From contig NZ_ALMY01000069.1 in assembly GCF_000440115.1 (NCBI RefSeq), positions 26,552 through 90,551 on the forward strand: a stretch of DNA of 64,000 nt, written 5' to 3'. The notes under the pieces were generated by a model. That model made no database searches and was not told where the DNA came from. It was given only the letters and a program-made list of their open reading frames with translations. Position numbers and translations under genes: made by a program. Below are positions 37,748-47,044 of this stretch, one piece after another; position 1 is the stretch's first letter, and every line of letters begins with the position of its first letter. This stretch comes from Streptococcus suis YS56. GTDB taxonomy: Bacteria; Bacillota; Bacilli; Lactobacillales; Streptococcaceae.

Positions 37748-37922
37748 GGGAGTGGGAAAGAACTCGACCAGTCTAAAAGGAGTTCGTCTTCCCACCCCCG
37801 CACAGTTGATTAGGTCAGATTTGGAGCGTGAAACACGAACAAATCTGCCAATCAACCACTGCGCTGAGATGTTGACACGAACTCTGAGTAGTGTGGCAGG
37901 ACTTTTTTCCCAGCCTCTCTTC
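37748..37922 (+). repeat. GAGTGGGA...CCCAGCCTC intergenic repeat
   Basis: Begins GGGAGTGGGAAAGAACTCGAC, then TTCCCACCCCCGCACAGTTGA, then GGCAGGACTTTTTTCCCAGCCTC. The same order of blocks is common between genes in several streptococci. Part of it is also found inside 21701-21977. Non-coding; ends can pair (GGGAGTGGGAAA with TTTCCCAGCCTC). Confidence 0.65.
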
Positions 37923-38001
37923 TTTTAATGAAAAATACCCCCAAAATTAGCACGTCAATTTTGGGGCGTTTTTATTATAGTTTAGTAAACTAAAAGTAAG
38001 C

Positions 38002-39372
<1,371 letters not shown>

Positions 39373-39377
39373 TTATT

Positions 39378-39416
39378 AAATTGTCTGACAATTTAATTTA
39401 TCTGATAATTATTATA
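39378..39416 (-). promoter_or_regulatory. gdhA promoter with two CodY-like boxes
   Basis: Box 1 is a perfect inverted repeat AAATTGTC/GACAATTT around one T (39378-39394), two mismatches from AATTTTCWGAAAATT. Box 2 ATTTATCTGATAATT (39396-39410) has three. The minus-strand -10 TATAAT is at 39411-39416, so both boxes lie at and just after the start of transcription. Confidence 0.6.
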
Positions 39417-39555
39417 GCACTCGGATTTTTTCTTGTAAAGTAAAAAATGCAAAATATAAAAAATTATTTGGCTTGAAGACGAACGTTGCTAGAAAATACT
39501 AGTCAATCGTTTCTAATTTTTGTTATAATGAGGAAAAATCAATTAAGGAGAATCT

Positions 39556-40494
39556 ATGGTTTCAACAGCAACGACACTTGGTGGATTTGAATTTGACAAT
39601 TGCTTGATGAATGCGGCGGGGGTATGGTGCATGACCAAGGAGGAGTTGGCAGCGGTCAAGGAATCTTCGGCAGGGACCTTCGTGACCAAAACAGCAACCC
39701 TCGACTACCGAGCTGGTAATCCAGAACCCCGTTATCAAAATGTGCCCCTTGGTTCTATCAACTCTATGGGCTTGCCCAATCAGGGACTCCGTTATTATTT
39801 GGACTACCTCTTGGAATTGCAGGAAAGTGAGCCTGAGAGAACATTCGTTTTATCTCTTGTAGGTATGTCACCAGATGAAACGCATGAGATTTTAAAAACG
39901 GTAGAGGAAAGTGACTTTAAGGGGCTAATCGAGCTCAATCTTTCCTGTCCAAACGTTCCTGGCAAACCGCAGATTGCCTATGACTTTGAAACGACGGAAA
40001 CCATCCTGAGAGAAGTTTTCAGTTATTTTACCAAGCCTTTAGGTATCAAATTGCCGCCATATTTTGATATCGTCCATTTTGAGCAAGCGGCTGCAATTTT
40101 TAATCAATTCCCCCTTGTCTTTGTTAACTGTGTTAACTCCATTGGAAATGGTCTTTATATAGAAGATGAGCAGGTTGTCATTAAGCCTAAAAATGGTTTT
40201 GGAGGTATCGGTGGGGAATACATCAAGCCAACTGCCTTGGCTAATGTCCATGCCTTTTACCAGCGTTTGAAACCTGAGATTCAGATTGTCGGAACGGGAG
40301 GCGTTTTGACGGGTCGAGATGCCTTCGAACATATCCTCTGCGGCGCCAGCATGGTTCAAATCGGCACAACCCTGCAAAAGGAAGGGCTGGTTGCCTTTGA
40401 ACGAATAACTGCGGAATTACAAGCTATTATGGCAGAAAAAGGCTACGAGACCATTGAAGATTTTCGTGGCAAGCTACAGCACTTAGATGATTGA
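39556..40494 (+). CDS. pyrD: Dihydroorotate dehydrogenase, class 1A
   Basis: Oxidises dihydroorotate with fumarate as likely acceptor in pyrimidine synthesis. 312 residues; FMN barrel with NSMGLPNQG and the catalytic Cys in [16 protein letters not shown], the class 1A pattern. No pyrK beside it, in line with 1A. AAGGAG SD. Followed by a long terminator at 40511-40591. Confidence 0.95.
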   Translation: MVSTATTLGGFEFDNCLMNAAGVWCMTKEELAAVKESSAGTFVTKTATLDYRAGNPEPRYQNVPLGSINSMGLPNQGLRYYLDYLLELQESEPERTFVLSLVGMSPDETHEILKTVEESDFKGLIELNLSCPNVPGKPQIAYDFETTETILREVFSYFTKPLGIKLPPYFDIVHFEQAAAIFNQFPLVFVNCVNSIGNGLYIEDEQVVIKPKNGFGGIGGEYIKPTALANVHAFYQRLKPEIQIVGTGGVLTGRDAFEHILCGASMVQIGTTLQKEGLVAFERITAELQAIMAEKGYETIEDFRGKLQHLDD

Positions 40495-40510
40495 GATTAT
40501 CTGTTGAAGA

Positions 40511-40591
40511 CATAAAAAGAAGCTAACATTGTACCGTTCGCCCAGATAGTCTTTTAGGGAGTTAGGAAGGGATAATGTTAGCTCTTTTTAA
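40511..40591 (+). terminator. pyrD terminator
   Basis: Arms AGAAGCTAACATT / AATGTTAGCTCTTTTT separated by about 50 bases. Confidence 0.65.
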
Positions 40592-40826
40592 ATGGTCTGT
40601 GAAGGTCGGTCTGATAATCGTTTGAGGAATGGAAGACATAGTCGGAAACATATATTTGTGAGATGGAATTCTGATTTTATTTAGATTTTTTAGCAAAAAT
40701 GTCGTATACTAATATTAGAACCTCTATTTATAAGTGATGTACTTTTATGGCAGAAATAGTTTTTTGAGGGACTACTGACTGTATTTTGAACAAAGGTTCT
40801 TAAGTAGGGAGTATGAGGGTAAAGGT

Positions 40827-42059
40827 ATGGAGAAAAGGGCGAACTCTATTCGCAGAAAACGATATGCGTCCTATCGGACAAAGATGCATTTGTTTTTTAT
40901 TTGTGGCTTAGCGACTATTATCTTGGCGATTATTATTGTAAGCGAGCACCTAGTTCCTAGGCTGAATCAGGCATCAGAATCAATGCGCTCAGATAATTCT
41001 GTTCGCATCATGGCCCACGGAGATTTACTCTATCACTTGCCTATTCTTCGAGGAGCAGAACAGCCAGATGGAAGTTACGATTTTTCTGAGAATTTTACCT
41101 ACGTAAAGCCCTGGATAGAACAGGCTGATTTCGCTATCGCAGACTTTGAAGGGACCATTTCCCCAGATGTCGAATTAGCAGGTTACCCACTTTTTAATGC
41201 GCCTGCCATTGTCGCCAACAATATCCATGATGCAGGCTACGATTTGGTGGACTTAGCCCACAATCATATTTTGGACTCACATCTTTCTGGATTGGTTTCC
41301 ACTGTCAATACATTTAGAGATGCAGGTGTGGATACAGTCGGTGTCTACGCTGAAGGCAATCGGGCAACTGCACCACTCTACATTCGGGAAGTCAATGGTA
41401 TCCGTATAGCTGTTTTAGCCTATGCTTACGGCTTCAATGGGATGGAGGCTTTGCTGAGTCAGGAGGAATATGATGCCTATTTATCGGATTTTGATAAAGA
41501 AAAGATGCAGGCAGAGATTGAGCGAGCTGAGAAAGAGGCAGATATTACCATCGTCATGCCTCAGACGGGTGTGGAATACCAGTTGGAGCCTACGGAGGAA
41601 CAGACCAGTTTGTACCATCAAATGGTTGATTGGGGAGCAGACATCGTTCTTGGTGGGCATCCGCATGTAGTCGAGCCTGCAGAGATTATTGAAAAAGATG
41701 GTCAGAGAAAATTGATTATCTATTCGATGGGGAATTTCCTGTCCAATCAGCGTATTGAAAGCATGGATGATACACCAAATTCCCAATGGACCGAGCGGGG
41801 TGTCTTGATGGATATAAGGATTCAGAAAGAGAATGGGCAGACAAGTATTCGGACAGCTCAAGCGCATCCAACCTGGGTGAATCGTATCTCTCAGGGAACG
41901 TATTCGTCAGAAGGTTATGAACAATTTGCGTATCAAACCTATATCTTGCAAGATTGGGTAGAAGGCGGTCAGTATTATGGGCAGTTGGATCCAGATACCC
42001 AGGCGCGTGTGGATACAGCCTATCAAGAAATGAAAGACTTTGTCAATTTGGTATGGTGA
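40827..42059 (+). CDS. CapA-family (PGA synthesis-like) metallophosphatase-fold protein
   Basis: 410 residues, basic N-terminus then one membrane anchor (about 24-45), and an extracytoplasmic CapA domain with HGDLLYH, DFEGTISPD, LAHNHILD and GGHPHVVEP, the calcineurin-like metal-binding motifs. Related proteins make poly-gamma-glutamate in Bacillus, but no capB/capC/capE neighbours are present, so wall or polymer remodelling is more likely than PGA. A terminator follows at 42136-42166. Confidence 0.85.
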   Translation: MEKRANSIRRKRYASYRTKMHLFFICGLATIILAIIIVSEHLVPRLNQASESMRSDNSVRIMAHGDLLYHLPILRGAEQPDGSYDFSENFTYVKPWIEQADFAIADFEGTISPDVELAGYPLFNAPAIVANNIHDAGYDLVDLAHNHILDSHLSGLVSTVNTFRDAGVDTVGVYAEGNRATAPLYIREVNGIRIAVLAYAYGFNGMEALLSQEEYDAYLSDFDKEKMQAEIERAEKEADITIVMPQTGVEYQLEPTEEQTSLYHQMVDWGADIVLGGHPHVVEPAEIIEKDGQRKLIIYSMGNFLSNQRIESMDDTPNSQWTERGVLMDIRIQKENGQTSIRTAQAHPTWVNRISQGTYSSEGYEQFAYQTYILQDWVEGGQYYGQLDPDTQARVDTAYQEMKDFVNLVW

Positions 42060-42135
42060 GGAGAGAGAAGATGACAGTTCGATTAATTGCAACAGAAGTA
42101 AGAGTTCGGTAATTGATACAACAGAATATAGAGAA

Positions 42136-42166
42136 AGCCTTGGAAGTAGTTGTTTCCAAGGCTTTT
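42136..42166 (+). terminator. Terminator after capA-like gene
   Basis: Arms AGCCTTGGAA / TTCCAAGGCT then TTTTAT. Confidence 0.75.
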
Positions 42167-42276
42167 TATCTATCCTCAGCAGTAGATGGGTCAAAGGGAG
42201 AGGTTGAAGGGAAGGATGACTTCTCATTGAGACACCCTTGATTTGTAAATCGTTAAATTTTAGAGAAATATTCCCC

Positions 42277-43125
42277 TTATTTTTTATTTACCAGTTTATC
42301 AAAATGGCTAGTATAGTGTAATTTTAACTTGTTTTCTCCTAAAAGATCGAGCACTTGTATGGCTTGTTTCATTTTTTCAATTCCTTTACCTGATCGCTTA
42401 AATTCAAAGTAGCCAGTAGCATAAAGAAAAACAGTTTGTTCATAAAAGTTTAGTTCATTGTCTAATAATTTTTTTACCTCACTAATCAAATAGGAACAAT
42501 TTGAAAATTTTTCCATATCTATGCTAAGAATGAAACAATTTATAGCTAGCTGAGTAACGATTCGCTTATTGGTTTTATTTAATGAAGAATAGATGTAATT
42601 ATGTAGCATTTCTTTTGTTAATAGGAAGTAGGAGTCGTAATTAATTGTTCGCACACAGTTACCTAATAAAATGATTTCATAGTAACCCCAGTTTTCAATT
42701 TTAAAGAGATAGTCTGTTAGTTGAAGCAACTCTTCATCTGATGGAACAATGTTACTGTCTAGTGTATGTAGAATGGACTTTACCATAGTTCTCACATACG
42801 GATTTAAATTATATTTTGAAGAGTTTGAAAGTAATGAGGCTATATTATCTATATTTTGCGATGAATATTGTTTACGAATATACTGCATTAATTTAGCAAA
42901 TGATTCTGTGTTGGTATAATCACTATCATGAAGAATAAGAAATTCATCTAGAGAAATGTTTAATTTGTCTAAAATATTGATAAGTCGAACACAAGATATT
43001 TCTGACTCTCCGCGTTCAAAACGAGATATTTGTGATTTAGAAAGATGCTCATCTGCTAGAGAACATAGACTGATTTGTTTTCCTTGTCTTACTTTTCTCA
43101 AAGTTTTTCCAAGATGTAATTTCAT
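42277..43125 (-). CDS. rgg: Rgg2/Rgg3-type pheromone-responsive regulator
   Basis: 282 residues: N-terminal HTH with [45 protein letters not shown] sequence (quoted pieces [13 protein letters not shown] and LADEHLS are diagnostic), then a helical repeat domain that binds short hydrophobic peptides. It resembles the S. pyogenes Rgg2/Rgg3 group more than the RopB group. The ATG at 43125 gives the family's usual N-terminus; a GTG at 43137 is possible. Divergent from the shp gene 82 bp away, the classic arrangement. Whether it activates (Rgg2-like) or represses (Rgg3-like) cannot be read from sequence. Confidence 0.88.
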   Translation of the reverse strand: MKLHLGKTLRKVRQGKQISLCSLADEHLSKSQISRFERGESEISCVRLINILDKLNISLDEFLILHDSDYTNTESFAKLMQYIRKQYSSQNIDNIASLLSNSSKYNLNPYVRTMVKSILHTLDSNIVPSDEELLQLTDYLFKIENWGYYEIILLGNCVRTINYDSYFLLTKEMLHNYIYSSLNKTNKRIVTQLAINCFILSIDMEKFSNCSYLISEVKKLLDNELNFYEQTVFLYATGYFEFKRSGKGIEKMKQAIQVLDLLGENKLKLHYTSHFDKLVNKK

Positions 43126-43129
43126 CTGA

Positions 43130-43187
43130 TTTCCCACTTTCCCAACAAAAAATTGAACTAGTTTTATTTATTGTACAATAAATAAAA
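43130..43187 (+). promoter_or_regulatory. shp promoter, candidate Rgg box and palindrome
   Basis: A TTTCCCACTTTCCCAAC block (43130-43146) precedes -35 TTGAAC (43153-43158) and -10 TACAAT (43174-43179); the 15-bp spacer is short, as in activator-dependent promoters. A perfect 26-bp palindrome centred at 43174/43175 (half TTTTATTTATTGT) spans the spacer and the -10. The block resembles Rgg2/3 boxes as I remember them. Confidence 0.55.
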
Positions 43188-43206
43188 ACGGAAAGGAAGT
43201 CCAAGT

Positions 43207-43278
43207 ATGAAGAAAATATCAAAACTTATCCCGATTTTGGTATTGATTATGGACATCATTATCATTGTTGGTGGGTAA
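43207..43278 (+). CDS. shp: Short hydrophobic peptide pheromone precursor (SHP3-type)
   Basis: A 23-codon gene. The peptide starts MKKISKLIPILV and ends with an Asp followed by IIIIVGG, i.e. DIIIIVGG, the mature form of the S. pyogenes SHP3 signal. GGAAAGGAAG gives a good SD. Known path in this family: membrane insertion, Eep cleavage, export by PptAB, re-import by Opp, binding to Rgg. It diverges from the rgg gene and precedes an ABC exporter. Too short for default gene callers. Confidence 0.92.
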   Translation: MKKISKLIPILVLIMDIIIIVGG

Positions 43279-43282
43279 ATCG

Positions 43283-43325
43283 ATTAGGTGTACACCTAAT
43301 TCTTTAGGCATATGCCTAAAGAATT
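43283..43325. promoter_or_regulatory. Twin palindromes TTAGG-N6-CCTAA, 20 bp apart
   Basis: Site 1 is an 18-bp perfect palindrome (43283-43300, half ATTAGGTGT); site 2 is a 28-bp perfect palindrome (43298-43325, half AATTCTTTAGGCAT). They share TTAGG, 6 bp, CCTAA and their centres are exactly 20 bp apart, two helical turns. They lie between shp and the transporter operon. No T run, and no hairpin loop, so protein-binding sites are more likely than a terminator. Confidence 0.7.
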
Positions 43326-43383
43326 GAGTTCGCCAGCAACAACTTTAGAAGAATTTATTGTAAATGAAGAGGGGATAGAATGA
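43312..43383 (+). CDS. Possible small peptide gene (23 codons)
   Basis: ATG at the centre of the 28-bp palindrome opens a frame reading MPKELSSPATTLEEF and ending NEEGIE; its TGA overlaps the transporter ATG (ATGA). Hydrophilic, no Cys, Lys-poor tail. The MxKEL start recalls streptococcal streptide-type precursors, but no radical SAM gene is present. The SD is weak (TAGG). It may be a real cargo or leader peptide, or chance. Confidence 0.35.
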   Translation: MPKELSSPATTLEEFIVNEEGIE

Positions 43384-44954
43384 ATAAAAAGCGAACAATA
43401 AGTTTTTTTAGACAATTAATTAAAAGTATAGGAATTACTCAAGTTTGTATCTATGTAGGCATCATAGTCGTTTTATTCTTATTGATAGGAATCCAGCCTT
43501 TTTTAATATCTGAACTTTTTTCATTTACTAAATCAACTATAGATTATACTTATCTATTCTTACTTTTATTATCATTTTTATCTGTATCATTTGTAGCGTT
43601 TCCGAAAAATTATATGTTGCAAAAAGTCAGAAAAGTTTCGAAATCTATTGTTTTTAAGGACATATCAGATAAAAGTTATTCTAAGTTCGTTGATATGAAT
43701 TTAGGAGAAGTTCAAAATTTAGCATCTGAAATTTCATACTCAGCTAGATCGCTACAGTATGAAAGTATTAGTTTTATTTTAAATGTTATATTGATTATCT
43801 CTTTGTACGCATTTTCGCTTATAACCTATGATATTTTTATTGGTGGCGTTTATATATTATTTTGTAGTCTTTATCTATGGCTATCTATTGTATTTTCAAA
43901 AGATAATGTTCGCCTGATTCAAGATGCGTTGGATTCAACTAGTGAGACCAATTCCTTTTTTGTTGATTATTTTCAAAATGTAGAGGTAATTATTTCTACA
44001 TTTAGACAATTTTTTGAAACTAAGAAATACGATACAATTTTAAGCAAAGAGCAAAAAACATATTTTAATCTACAAAAAAGGATAGATAGTCATCAGTTAT
44101 TGTTACAGTTAATTCTATCAGTTATGACTGTTGTCATGATTGTATTAGTATTAAATAAAAGTAGTGATGGTAGTATGGCTTATATCCTAGTCTTAGTTTA
44201 CTCATCTATTCATATGAACGGATTTGGCAAACAATTTTTATCTGTTTTAGAATCCCTAGATCGATTAGATTTAGCTTTAGATAAAATTGATTTTGGTAGA
44301 TTAAATAAGGTATCTATATCACATGAGAATACAGATACAGATAGTTTGATTTCTTTAAAAAATGTTCAATTTTCCCATGGTGATAAGAAAATTTTTGATA
44401 ATTTAACATTCAGCATTCGAAGAGGAAAATTTATTTTAATTAGAGGAAAAAATGGAACGGGAAAGTCAACTTTATTAAAGTTAGTAAAAGGGATGATTAC
44501 TCCTGATTCTGGAAGCGTTACGCATTATTTATCTTCAGAACAAATAGGGTATTTATCACAAAAGATGACTTTATTTGATCGTACTTTGAAAGAGAACATG
44601 ATATACCCTTTGGATAAGGTTGATGATGCCTTGTTAATGAACCTAATCGCAGAATTAAAAATGACAACTCTTATTCAAGATGTACATGGATGGTCTGAAA
44701 GAAAACCAGGTGATTTTGGGGATAAGTTGTCAGGTGGGGAAAAGCAAAAGATATTGATTGCCAGAGGTATACTCAATCAATATGAAGTTTTATTATTGGA
44801 TGAAATAGATTCTGCTTTAGATTTAGAAATGCAGACTCAATTAATGACTATTTTAAAAAAATATTACCAAAATAAAACCGTCGTTATGGTAAGTCATAGG
44901 AAAATAGAAGAGTCGTTCTTTGATGATATAATTGATATTGAAACGATTAATTGA
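43380..44954 (+). CDS. ABC exporter with fused membrane and ATPase domains
   Basis: 524 residues; half-transporter with six hydrophobic segments over about 15-275 and an ATPase domain at about 320-524: Walker A IRGKNGTGKSTLL, signature LSGGEKQKILIARG, Walker B EVLLLDEIDSALD, switch His in VSHRKIEE. No C39 peptidase domain at the N-terminus. AT-rich codon use unlike the housekeeping genes nearby. Its place behind shp suggests pheromone-induced export of a peptide or drug. GAGGGGAT SD. Confidence 0.85.
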   Translation: MNKKRTISFFRQLIKSIGITQVCIYVGIIVVLFLLIGIQPFLISELFSFTKSTIDYTYLFLLLLSFLSVSFVAFPKNYMLQKVRKVSKSIVFKDISDKSYSKFVDMNLGEVQNLASEISYSARSLQYESISFILNVILIISLYAFSLITYDIFIGGVYILFCSLYLWLSIVFSKDNVRLIQDALDSTSETNSFFVDYFQNVEVIISTFRQFFETKKYDTILSKEQKTYFNLQKRIDSHQLLLQLILSVMTVVMIVLVLNKSSDGSMAYILVLVYSSIHMNGFGKQFLSVLESLDRLDLALDKIDFGRLNKVSISHENTDTDSLISLKNVQFSHGDKKIFDNLTFSIRRGKFILIRGKNGTGKSTLLKLVKGMITPDSGSVTHYLSSEQIGYLSQKMTLFDRTLKENMIYPLDKVDDALLMNLIAELKMTTLIQDVHGWSERKPGDFGDKLSGGEKQKILIARGILNQYEVLLLDEIDSALDLEMQTQLMTILKKYYQNKTVVMVSHRKIEESFFDDIIDIETIN

Positions 44955-45204
44955 AATTAGAATAAACATTAGTTGTTCGAGTCAATTTTTTAGTGACTAT
45001 AAGATTATTCATAGTGGTAATAAAATTATTCGATTGATTGGTGAAGTTAATTCTCAATACTCACAGGTATGTCCCAAAAGAATAGTTAGATTTTATTGGG
45101 GTAGTGATATAGACCACGGAGTAACTTTGGATGAACTAAAAAATTTATTGATAACTAAAGATATTAAGAAATGTCGAAAAAATACACTTTACATTCTTCG
45201 GTAG
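44932..45204 (+). CDS. Hypothetical protein overlapping the exporter 3' end
   Basis: A 90-codon frame opened only by a TTG inside the exporter's last codons; no SD and no internal ATG. Contains two Cys (NISCSSQ, YSQVCPKR) and a third near the end. The AT-rich composition matches the preceding genes. Could be a translationally coupled small gene or the tail of a decayed one. No family recognised. Confidence 0.3.
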   Translation: MILKRLIEIRINISCSSQFFSDYKIIHSGNKIIRLIGEVNSQYSQVCPKRIVRFYWGSDIDHGVTLDELKNLLITKDIKKCRKNTLYILR

Positions 45205-45343
45205 CATTAAAAAGCCTCTCTTAATTTTTGGGGATTATGTTTCATGCTAACTGTGTGGTATAATAAAAGAAATTATACTAGGATTTAAGATGCACACCCT
45301 ACATGGTTTTTGCACCCCCTTGAAAGGGAAAAGGTTAGATTGT

Positions 45344-46183
45344 ATGATAAAGTTGATTGCGACAGATATGGATGGGACGTTTTTGGACGGAGAAGGGAGC
45401 TTTGATCGGAAGCGGTTTGCGGTTATTTTGGCCCAGCTAGCTGAGTGGAAGATTCCCTTTGTCATCGCGAGTGGCAATGGGATTGAGCGGTTGAGGCAAC
45501 TCTGTGAGGGCTTTGAGGAAGACCTGATATTTGTCGCGGATAATGGTGCCCATATCTATCAAGGGGGAGAGACACGTTTGAGGCGGGGCCTGACCCAGCA
45601 GGAGTCGGGCATGGTATTATCCTATTTCAAGGGACAGTGGGCGACCATCTGCCTCATGCTGGCCAATGACCATCATATCTATATGCAGGAGGGGGCGGGT
45701 GTTCCCTTTGAAGGGACGGGCCTTCCTATTAAGCCCGAGCAGATGAAGGCCTTCCAGAATAGGGTGGTCCAGCTGGAGGACTTGGCGGCCTACCCGACAG
45801 ACCAGCCTATCTTTAAGGCGGGCTTCTGGGTGCCAGAAGAGCAGGTGGACGAGCTGGTTGGGGGCTTTAACCGTCAGTACGCAGGTCAGCTGATGGCAGT
45901 GACCAGTGGCTATGGCTCGGTGGACATTTTGCCGGCGGGGATCCACAAGGCCTGGGGCCTGGAGCAGGTCTTACAGGACCTGGGAATACAGGCAGAGCAG
46001 GTCATGGCTTTTGGAGATTCGGACAATGATTTGGAACTCTTAGCCTATGCTGGGCATTCCTATGCCATGGAAAATGCGACAGACAAGGTCAAGGCAGTAG
46101 CCAAGTACCGAGCTCCCAGCCATCTGGAGGCAGGGGTCATGCAGGTCTTGGAAAATTGGTTGTCGGAAACCAAGGGAGAGTAA
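45344..46183 (+). CDS. Cof-type HAD-IIB phosphatase
   Basis: 279 residues; HAD motif I ATDMDGTFLD with nucleophile Asp at residue 8, cap domain in the middle, motif IV FGDSDNDLELL. Dephosphorylates small phosphosugars or nucleotides; target unknown. ATG 45344 begins the conserved domain; an upstream in-frame ATG at 45290 adds 18 residues that do not fit the family. Visibly GC-rich compared with both flanks. Confidence 0.88.
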   Translation: MIKLIATDMDGTFLDGEGSFDRKRFAVILAQLAEWKIPFVIASGNGIERLRQLCEGFEEDLIFVADNGAHIYQGGETRLRRGLTQQESGMVLSYFKGQWATICLMLANDHHIYMQEGAGVPFEGTGLPIKPEQMKAFQNRVVQLEDLAAYPTDQPIFKAGFWVPEEQVDELVGGFNRQYAGQLMAVTSGYGSVDILPAGIHKAWGLEQVLQDLGIQAEQVMAFGDSDNDLELLAYAGHSYAMENATDKVKAVAKYRAPSHLEAGVMQVLENWLSETKGE

Positions 46184-46228
46184 AAAATCCTTGAGTATTT
46201 TTATATATCCTCATGCTCTAGTATAAAA

Positions 46229-46263
46229 AACAAGGTCTCTCAAGCACTGAGAGCCTTGTTTTA
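46229..46263. terminator. Bidirectional terminator between HAD gene and ABC-2 operon
   Basis: Arms AACAAGGTCTCTCA / TGAGAGCCTTGTT with A and T runs outside; convergent genes. Confidence 0.8.
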
Positions 46264-47043
46264 ATTTCCAACGCTGGTGAACTTGGTCATACCATAGCGG
46301 AAGAGTTTGTAATTAATGGTAAATAGGACCAGGACAACCAGTGGCAGAGCCAGTCCCCACATAGACAGGTCTAAGAAGTAGAGGGCTGGGAAATAGGCTG
46401 TAAAAGCATAAGGGAAAACAAAAATCAGCAGGATTTGAATGATTTTTGGATAGATATTGAGTGGGTATTGAGCCATCTGATTGAGGGCGAAAATTCCCAT
46501 AGTCAAAGGAAATGATTCTACAATCCAAAATGCTAAAGCAGTTGGTCCCAGCTGAATAGCTGCATAGAGTAGGCCGATACAAATGGCAATAAAGATTAGT
46601 AAGGCTAGTTTTCCAAGACTCCATTCCATACCCAATTCTTTAGAAGCTTGGACTAGTGCAAGGGAACCGATAAGCGTTGTTCCGATTCCTTGTGGCTGGA
46701 TTCGTTCGCAAATTAGCTGAAAAAGAGGATTGACAGGCATGAGGAGGAGGCGTTCAAATTCGCCTTGTCGGATATAGCGACTGCCAAACATCCAGAGATT
46801 ATCAAAGAAAATCAAGTGAATGGAGCGTCCGACGGTGGCTATTCCATAGATGAAAAGCATTTGACCGTAGTTGAAACCAGCGATTTCCTTGATATTTCCA
46901 AAGAGGATGTTGAGGAAAATCAGGTAGACAATTTGTTCAATCAAAGAGGAGAAAAGTCCGATGAAGAAGTCCACCCGAAAGGACATCTGGGCCATCATGT
47001 AGACCTTGATGTTATATAAATAGAGGCTGATATATTTCTTCAT
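46261..47043 (-). CDS. ABC-2 type permease (second subunit)
   Basis: About 260 residues with six hydrophobic segments; NIKVYMMAQMSFRVDFFIGLFSSL is typical of the ABC-2/DUF990 export permeases. ATG 47043 has GGAGG six bases upstream, inside the end of the preceding permease gene. Forms an operon with that permease and the ATPase. Cargo unknown; related systems export drugs, glycans or lipids. Confidence 0.8.
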   Translation of the reverse strand: MKKYISLYLYNIKVYMMAQMSFRVDFFIGLFSSLIEQIVYLIFLNILFGNIKEIAGFNYGQMLFIYGIATVGRSIHLIFFDNLWMFGSRYIRQGEFERLLLMPVNPLFQLICERIQPQGIGTTLIGSLALVQASKELGMEWSLGKLALLIFIAICIGLLYAAIQLGPTALAFWIVESFPLTMGIFALNQMAQYPLNIYPKIIQILLIFVFPYAFTAYFPALYFLDLSMWGLALPLVVLVLFTINYKLFRYGMTKFTSVGN

Positions 47044-47044
47044 G

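Noticed and set aside
43283..43325. Palindromes as a terminator after shp
   Set aside because: No loop and no T run; the exporter start follows closely.
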